NCBI GenBank assembly: GCA_002364555.1 | Contig: DEYM01000106.1 | Span: 17,180-61,514 of the forward strand | Length of the DNA: 44,335 nt | Direction of reading: 5' to 3' | Source: Phycisphaerales bacterium UBA3158 | GTDB lineage: Bacteria > Planctomycetota > Phycisphaerae > Phycisphaerales > SM1A02 | Part shown: piece after piece, positions 39,801 to 44,335 of the stretch | Layout: every line of letters begins with the position of its first letter | How positions within the stretch are numbered: the stretch's first letter is position 1 | The notes under the pieces: model-generated | Seen by the model: the letters and a program-made list of their open reading frames with translations, nothing else | Told to the model about the DNA's origin: nothing | The model's database searches: none | Translations under genes and position numbers: made by a program

Positions 39801-41907
39801 CATGCACGCCCGCATCTACATCGACAGGCAGTTGTCGGACAAGGCGGCGGGTGTCCTGAGGAGGTATCTCAACAGCGTCGATGCAAGGGCCGACAGACCC
39901 GTGCAGGTCATGGCATCCGCTCAGTTCCTGATCGACAATCAGCGAATCGGTGAAGCGATTCTTCTTCTGAAGGAAAATCTCAAGATCCAGTCCAGCAAGA
40001 GGGAGATTGATGCCGCACTCGGCTCAGTGCTCTATTCCCAGCGTGAATACAAGGAAGCCATTGGGTATCTGAAGTCCGCACTTGAAGTACCGGATGCGGA
40101 CGTCGTGCTCAGGGACAGATTGATCGAAAGCTATCTGAGGACACAGCAGTTCGAAGAAGGTCGTCGTGAACTCGCCATTCTCAGGGAGATTGGTGGGAGG
40201 TTGTACGAGGTCTCAATGCTGGATGCGTTTCTCTCCGAGAGAGAGGCCGCGATAGCGGGGGCCAGGGGTGACGCCGAATCCGAAAAGCTGGCGATCAGTC
40301 AGTATCGCGATCATTTGAGAAACGCTATCCGCATCGATCCGGATCAGGCTCGAGCCTATGAGCTTCTCTCTCGTAGCCTGCTCACCGAATTCATCCGTAC
40401 CAGAGATGCCAATCTGCTTGTCGAATCCGAGAAGGTTCTGGATGGCGCGAGTCTGGTTGCTGGAGGCAATGAAAATCTGATTCTCCTGCGGGCCGACATA
40501 CAGCAGGCATCCAACAACATGCGAGGTGCGATTCTGGATCTGGAGGAGTTTCTCCGATCGAGCCCGACCGCACGATCTGTTCGGGAGAGACTGGTCGCGG
40601 CGCATATGGATTCGGGAAGCCCCGACCGCGCTGAGGATGTGATTCGGGCAGCCGTTGTCCTTGAGCCCGATTCGCCGGTGTGGCATGAGATGCTGGGCGA
40701 TTTCATGTATCGAAAAGGTGATGTCTACGATGCGACCACCGCCTACATCGATGCGTTCAACATCAAACCTTCAATCAGGCTGCTGGCTCGACTGAATGAT
40801 GTGACTCGATCGACGGAGCGGTGGGATCATGATTCCGCACTGAAGATGGTCCAGACCCATCAGCGAATTCTCCGTTCGAGTCCGTTCTTGCAGTCGATTC
40901 AGGCCAAGGCACTCTCACGAGTGCGTGCCAATGCACAGGCCAAGGCTCGAATCAAGTTGGCCAGGGATTCCTATCTGAGCTCGTTCGAGTCTGGTGATCT
41001 CTCCAGAGTGTGGTTGCCGAGCTGGTTCGAGGATGTTCAGGTCGTCTTCGCCAACGAAGATCCGATGGCGGGTGAATCCTTTGCCTTGAATTCAATCGAG
41101 GGTGAGCTGACCATCGAGGATCTCTCCGGAATGGCTCTCTATTGGAGTCGATGGGATTCTCCTGAGACTTGGGACAAGTCACTTGACTGGCAGTCCAAGG
41201 CGGTGGAAAAAGCCCGTCAGGACAATCCAGAGAGAGTTGTTGAGACACTATCCATGCTCGGTAGCCTGCAGTTGGACTCCGGTAGGAACACGGATGCGGA
41301 AGGCACATATCGTCAGATTGTGGATTTGAGTCCGGGTGACTCGATGGCCCTGAACAACTACGCCTATCTGCTGGCCACCCTGGGCAATAACTCCCAGGAG
41401 GCGCTTCCCTTTGCAGAGGAGGCCATCAATCTCGATCCCGACAACCCCGCGGTAATCGACACACTGGCGACCATCCAGGAGCAACTTGGAAACTATGACG
41501 CCGCGCTCGTCGGAAGATTGAAGCAGCTAGATTATCGGCCTCAGGATGCCGAAATCCTCGGCAGCATCGCGATGCTCTATGCAGATCATTCCCAGAACCC
41601 TGAAAAGGCGATTCAGTTCGCCGAACAGGCCACGAAGATCATGCCGAGGAACGCCTCATTGATCGATGCGGAGGGCTGGGCCTTCTTCAAATCCGGTCAG
41701 GTGGCTAAAGGTGAGGATCTGATTTCGCAGTCAATCCGCCGTCAGGCCACTTCCAGAGCCCATTTGCATCTTGGAGAGATCTATTTGAGCCAGAACCGCG
41801 TAGAAAAGGCCAGAGAGCAGGTGCGTTTGGCACTGGAAATTGCCGATGATGAGGCCATGAAGGCCAAGGCTCAGGCATTGCAGGAGCGAGTTGCTGCTGC
41901 AGGTTGA
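36808..41907 (+). CDS. Giant TPR-repeat protein of the exosortase/EPS locus
   Basis: This 1699-residue protein has a basic N-terminus (six Lys in the first ten residues) then one TM helix (about 15-36, 'LTIIGLLIVMGLGIIGGLLFL') and an extracytoplasmic helical solenoid. TPR units begin at about 46 ('ANEYYEAGDLKKAGSYFGRVLKKQPGN') and recur to the C-terminus, clearest at the end ('NNYAYLLATLGNNSQEALPFAEEAINLDPDNPAVIDTLA', 'EGWAFFKSGQVAKGEDL'). Size and place match the PrsT-like TPR protein of exosortase systems, but it has a TM anchor where PrsT is a lipoprotein. It probably scaffolds the polymer or export machinery in the periplasm (inference). It starts 30 nt after the exosortase gene, with AGGAAA before the ATG. 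Confidence 0.9.
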   Translation: MPKNKKKKTSRVNYRMLTIIGLLIVMGLGIIGGLLFLRLKGNVDRNLRTANEYYEAGDLKKAGSYFGRVLKKQPGNIEATNKLLDVWAQRYPETPQQASEMYQQYLQLLQQASLHAPLGEEESKASRVLEEHYRAALLTGDRVFWTLLRQVATNTIDRLPENTDIVARAYYLRGACDLLLEDEKLTDNIDGMGNIRFPGEADLEKHLELVPDSDIGLAKLAFGRMAVARRLGLESRYAQEERNLVLAKETFKKAVETNPQGVYTVLEMLRDAYVDQLWHIGKNIREPGSISVEKIQETRDRVEDSLATAELIVSSRAIDNESAIMDIVRYLRLADGFEGENRSAKILEAAIEVNPENDRFRYNLAKSQFAEGEYEAALATAIEMIEMEPKPISLEARTQWGYKKMAAKLAFDTQHALFVMQSDADRSEEYAQLVIYRDTLRDLVAGEDDNVMLLEADAKIAMADREYAQAAGLFEKVIAQGSPSARTLRLAAGALEQNGQNGLAEQRLKESITAYPSDLRNHLQLAELYGRLQEPGKGAAIFRQLPPAVIERNQILAQAFESLKVMEMSGQGIPENISDPVLLALAQADQAIDDGDTTAAQQILLNQLANGNEDIRILVGLAHAYSIGGDADKSQLYIDKASKLQPNNERLKLLRVRYGDPVEGVKIYCKDRYKDPLECDAMIYENLRNLAKVREQLAKSTKEAGNFDRSELHLKVAAAAREAMPEYRAAADSAVNTVAGAYIGRFEEYLNEGDFQKARDMLPKARELNFDKVEGNLAEARLELAIAASKLDLEEDASESIARGISAAQRATELASWSDLAWRTLAWGYELSSDMANAERAYEESFRLNPTSAATLQKYVMLLLRPDGNSARALAVLRESSQKFSNDDKITNLWLEAEARFGDPGIVFNRRTAKWKQKPEDRDNAIRLAALLAMLEPTHEMFLDENGKRLIAAREWLGLSATRQAEMLGQLQLQWDQIMDEILSGIETSDDEDFYQAIMHARIYIDRQLSDKAAGVLRRYLNSVDARADRPVQVMASAQFLIDNQRIGEAILLLKENLKIQSSKREIDAALGSVLYSQREYKEAIGYLKSALEVPDADVVLRDRLIESYLRTQQFEEGRRELAILREIGGRLYEVSMLDAFLSEREAAIAGARGDAESEKLAISQYRDHLRNAIRIDPDQARAYELLSRSLLTEFIRTRDANLLVESEKVLDGASLVAGGNENLILLRADIQQASNNMRGAILDLEEFLRSSPTARSVRERLVAAHMDSGSPDRAEDVIRAAVVLEPDSPVWHEMLGDFMYRKGDVYDATTAYIDAFNIKPSIRLLARLNDVTRSTERWDHDSALKMVQTHQRILRSSPFLQSIQAKALSRVRANAQAKARIKLARDSYLSSFESGDLSRVWLPSWFEDVQVVFANEDPMAGESFALNSIEGELTIEDLSGMALYWSRWDSPETWDKSLDWQSKAVEKARQDNPERVVETLSMLGSLQLDSGRNTDAEGTYRQIVDLSPGDSMALNNYAYLLATLGNNSQEALPFAEEAINLDPDNPAVIDTLATIQEQLGNYDAALVGRLKQLDYRPQDAEILGSIAMLYADHSQNPEKAIQFAEQATKIMPRNASLIDAEGWAFFKSGQVAKGEDLISQSIRRQATSRAHLHLGEIYLSQNRVEKAREQVRLALEIADDEAMKAKAQALQERVAAAG

Positions 41908-41964
41908 GTCCAGGTTTAGCAATTGAGCCCGATAAGTGGGCAATCAGGAGGCTACGTAGAGCAG

Positions 41965-44169
41965 ATGTCGAAACCCACGAGCAATCCAGGTGGACGTTCT
42001 TCACAACCCTCGTCGCGCCCGCGAAGCGGTTCACCCGCTGCGGGTGGGGTCACGATAGATCCAATTCGGATCATTCGACAACATGTGTTTGGTCTGTTGA
42101 TTTCATTCTTGATCGGCGTCGGCCTGGGAACGGGCGCCTATTTCTCCCTGCTGGTCTATTCGCCCCAGTACAGTTCCGAAATCATCTTTGAGATCAGGCC
42201 CGGACTGAGTGATGCTACCGAAATCGGTACACGGGACTCGATCGACACCAAGGCGGTTGACCGGATTGCCAAGACGCAGACCAAGTTCATCGTGGAACGC
42301 GATGTGCTCGAAACAGCCATTCTGGACCCGAATGTCAGAGGTACCCAGTGGCTGACGATGAATTTCATCGACCCCATCTCCAACCAGCCCATGGTCGAGA
42401 ATGCTGTGGATGATCTGCAGACCACGCTAAGCACCCCCATCTACAAGGACACGAATCTATTCAGTCTGAAATGGTCGGCTGCCAAGCCTGCGGATGTGCC
42501 CAAGGTGCTCGATGCCATCGCTCGAACCTATGGCTCGAAGCTGAAGCGTCTCGATGAAAGGCAGTTCAGCGACAACGAGTCCTTGTTCGAAGATCAGCTC
42601 CGCCGCACACGTCATGCGCTTCAGGACCTTCGCGACGAAATTCAGGGATTCATCGTGTCCAAGGGCATCACCACGCTCGACGATCCGCGATTCTCTCAAA
42701 CGGCCTCCGAAGTGAACAACCTGACCCAATCCATGACCGCCGCTCGCAATGATCTGACGAGTGCGGAATCCCAGTACATGCAGACCGCTGCCAAGCTGGA
42801 AGGTACTGTCGAGCCCACTTCGGATGATGTGGTCGAGGCTGAAAACGATCCCTCCGTACAAAGCCAGATACGTGTCCTCGAGACCTATCGGGCGGAGGAA
42901 CGTTCGCTTCGAGAGCGCTTTCATGCCACATCGAACCAGATTCTGCAGATCGAAGCCAGTATTCGCGGAACACAACAGCAGATCGAGGCGAAGACCGATG
43001 AGTTGTTGAAGCGAAACCTGAATGCCAGGCTTCGGCAGTGGTCCTCCGAAATCAACCGGCTCAAGAGCCTGGTGGAACGAATCGAGACCGACCTCGAGGA
43101 GAAGGATGCGAGGATGCGTGCATTGGCATCCGACGCGTCGTTGTTCGAATCCTACGTTTCACAGAGAGATCTGCTGGAACGACAGAGAGACGAGCACCTC
43201 CAGTTGATGAACAGCGTGAATCTGATGAAGCTCCGTGCCGATGCATCGCGAGTCAGGCAGGTCACCACGGCAGAGATGCCTCGATTTGTCTCATTCCCGA
43301 AGCCTGAAATCGTGGTTCCACTAGCGGTGGTTCTCTGCATGGGCTGCTATCTCGCCTACATCTTCCTGAGAGCGCTCACCGATCAGCGAATACACACGCC
43401 CAGCGATCTCCTGGTCGTTCCCGGAACGAGACTGCTTGGAGTCATTCCGGACACGGAGGACGATCCGACGATGCCCGATGCGCCTGAACTGATTCAGAAA
43501 CATCATCCCGACAGTGTCATGGCGGAAAGCTGTCGTCAGGCCTGGAATGCCATTCGTCGATCAATGAGTCGGCAGGGGCATGGTTCCCTGATGCTCGCCA
43601 GCGGCATGCCCGGCTCGGGTACGACGACCGTTCTCTCCAACCTTGCGCTCTCCGCAGCAGCGGGTGGATTGAAGGTGGTTGTCGTCGATGCCAATTTCCG
43701 CAAGCCAAATGTCAATTCAATCTTCGATCTGGAGGATGATGGCAAGTTGGGATTGGGTGATCTTCTGGGAGGCAGCACCGAATTCGATCAGGCCATCACA
43801 TCCAGCAATGGAATCGATGTGATCGGCCCGGGAACTCCGGCGAGCAGGGTCTACGAACGGTTCAACGATGCGTCGTTCTCCTCAGTCATGGCAGAACTGC
43901 GAAGTCGGTACGACTGCATTCTCATAGATACGGCGCCTGCCGTTGCAGCCGGTGATGCCATGATTCTCGCGAACAGGGTCGATTCCGTCTGTCTCGTCGT
44001 ACAGGCCGGGCAGGAACAGCGAGGCTTGATTGCCCGTCTGGTCGGTCAGTTCGGAGATACCCAGGCGGACATGCTTGGAGTCATCTTGAATCGTCCTCGT
44101 CAGACGGCAGGTGGATACTTCAAGAAGAACTACCGTCTCATGGCCAAGTACACCGAAATCGAAGACTAG
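41965..44169 (+). CDS. GumC/Wzc-like polysaccharide co-polymerase with C-terminal BY-kinase-like domain lacking the Walker A lysine
   Basis: This 734-residue protein has an N-terminal Wzz domain flanked by TM helices (about 35-57 and near 455-475) around a long periplasmic coiled coil. A cytoplasmic P-loop domain follows (about 515-720). The Walker A position reads G-M-P-G-S-G-T-T-T (547-555), with Thr553 where the essential Lys should be. Walker A' is D575-A-N577, where the usual D-x-D has lost its second Asp. Walker B is normal ('CILIDTAPA', Asp655). The C-terminus has a Tyr cluster ('GGYFKKNYRLMAKYTE'). It probably controls chain length and links to Wza-type export; kinase activity is doubtful. 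The ATG at 41965 has AGGAGG 13 nt upstream. An upstream TTG frame start at 41923 is weaker. Confidence 0.9.
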   Translation: MSKPTSNPGGRSSQPSSRPRSGSPAAGGVTIDPIRIIRQHVFGLLISFLIGVGLGTGAYFSLLVYSPQYSSEIIFEIRPGLSDATEIGTRDSIDTKAVDRIAKTQTKFIVERDVLETAILDPNVRGTQWLTMNFIDPISNQPMVENAVDDLQTTLSTPIYKDTNLFSLKWSAAKPADVPKVLDAIARTYGSKLKRLDERQFSDNESLFEDQLRRTRHALQDLRDEIQGFIVSKGITTLDDPRFSQTASEVNNLTQSMTAARNDLTSAESQYMQTAAKLEGTVEPTSDDVVEAENDPSVQSQIRVLETYRAEERSLRERFHATSNQILQIEASIRGTQQQIEAKTDELLKRNLNARLRQWSSEINRLKSLVERIETDLEEKDARMRALASDASLFESYVSQRDLLERQRDEHLQLMNSVNLMKLRADASRVRQVTTAEMPRFVSFPKPEIVVPLAVVLCMGCYLAYIFLRALTDQRIHTPSDLLVVPGTRLLGVIPDTEDDPTMPDAPELIQKHHPDSVMAESCRQAWNAIRRSMSRQGHGSLMLASGMPGSGTTTVLSNLALSAAAGGLKVVVVDANFRKPNVNSIFDLEDDGKLGLGDLLGGSTEFDQAITSSNGIDVIGPGTPASRVYERFNDASFSSVMAELRSRYDCILIDTAPAVAAGDAMILANRVDSVCLVVQAGQEQRGLIARLVGQFGDTQADMLGVILNRPRQTAGGYFKKNYRLMAKYTEIED

Positions 44170-44213
44170 TTCACGACTCCATTCAGCAACGTCCGCTCAA
44201 ACGCTTGAAATAC

Positions 44214-44335
44214 ATGCCCATGTCCAGTTCGGAATCCTCTCGACACATTCTGGTTACTGGCGGTGCTGGTTTCATTGGTTCCCACCTCGTCGAGCGTCTT
44301 CTCCTTGATGGAGACCGAGTGACGATCATCGATGA
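44214..44335 (+). CDS. NAD-dependent epimerase/dehydratase (extended SDR), 3' end outside window
   Basis: About 40 N-terminal residues are visible. They contain the extended-SDR NAD-binding motif 'ILVTGGAGFIGSHLVERLL' (T-G-x-x-G-F-I-G) and the following 'VTIIDD' strand whose Asp contacts the adenosine ribose. Such enzymes make nucleotide-sugar precursors (UDP-glucuronate decarboxylase, UDP-galactose epimerase or dTDP-glucose dehydratase), which suits the EPS operon. The subtype cannot be told from this piece. ATGs at 44214 and 44220 are both possible starts. It lies 44 nt after the co-polymerase gene. Confidence 0.85.
   Translation, partial: MPMSSSESSRHILVTGGAGFIGSHLVERLLLDGDRVTIID

Noticed and set aside
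1..44335. CRISPR array, tRNA, rRNA, transposase, phage or integrase genes
   Set aside because: None was recognisable on either strand; the repeats seen are single dyads or protein-level repeats.

Overview
This window most likely comes from a planctomycete close to the Phycisphaerales, probably aquatic. This is inferred from gene content, since the window has no rRNA or tRNA. The supporting features are a secreted enzyme with a dockerin-like segment and Cys/Asp-rich 'DCNDNG..PD.C' repeats, Tat-exported Gfo/Idh/MocA oxidoreductases beside a sugar isomerase and a formylglycine-generating-enzyme-like protein, a planctomycete-style ECF sigma-like protein, and an exosortase/exopolysaccharide locus. 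Coding is dense on both strands. I see no insertion sequence, prophage, CRISPR array or integration site.

Region 1 (1-10.6 kb) holds the 3' part of an EF-hand coiled-coil protein, a minus-strand DoxX/carboxymuconolactone-decarboxylase-like pair, a divergent catabolic acetolactate synthase (alsS), a GrpB-family protein, a large RND/MMPL transporter, and a secreted GH9 cellulase (dockerin, GH9, CBM3, Ca-binding-type repeats, CBM2). Region 2 (10.6-19.4 kb) holds a second DoxX protein and a minus-strand operon with 4-nt overlaps (ECF sigma-like, small unknown, SGNH-like hydrolase, then a VTT membrane protein). It continues with arfB, ppa, threonine aldolase, an APC permease and an MFS sugar/nucleoside transporter. 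Region 3 (19.4-24.9 kb) is a minus-strand operon of an FGE-like protein, two Tat oxidoreductases and a sugar-phosphate-isomerase-like protein, with a divergent ApbE lipoprotein. It looks like secreted or periplasmic sugar processing and faces the MFS transporter gene.

Region 4 (25-31.8 kb) is a stress island. It has four small heat-shock protein genes in a row, a sigma-54-type -24/-12 promoter sequence before the third, two strong terminators after the fourth, then an HdeD-family membrane protein, a ClC antiporter carrying a J-domain-like insertion, a primary-type sigma-70 factor and a small PilZ-like protein. Region 5 (31.9-44.3 kb) has lipA on the minus strand and then a plus-strand exopolysaccharide/exosortase operon. 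The operon encodes an outer-membrane SLBB export lipoprotein, an exosortase-EpsI fusion, a 1699-residue TPR protein, a GumC/Wzc-like co-polymerase whose kinase Walker A motif lacks its lysine, and the start of an NAD-dependent epimerase that runs off the window.

The least expected observations are the J-domain-like insertion in the ClC protein, the regulated four-gene sHSP cluster with a motif shared between two of its upstream regions, and the lysine-less BY-kinase-like domain.
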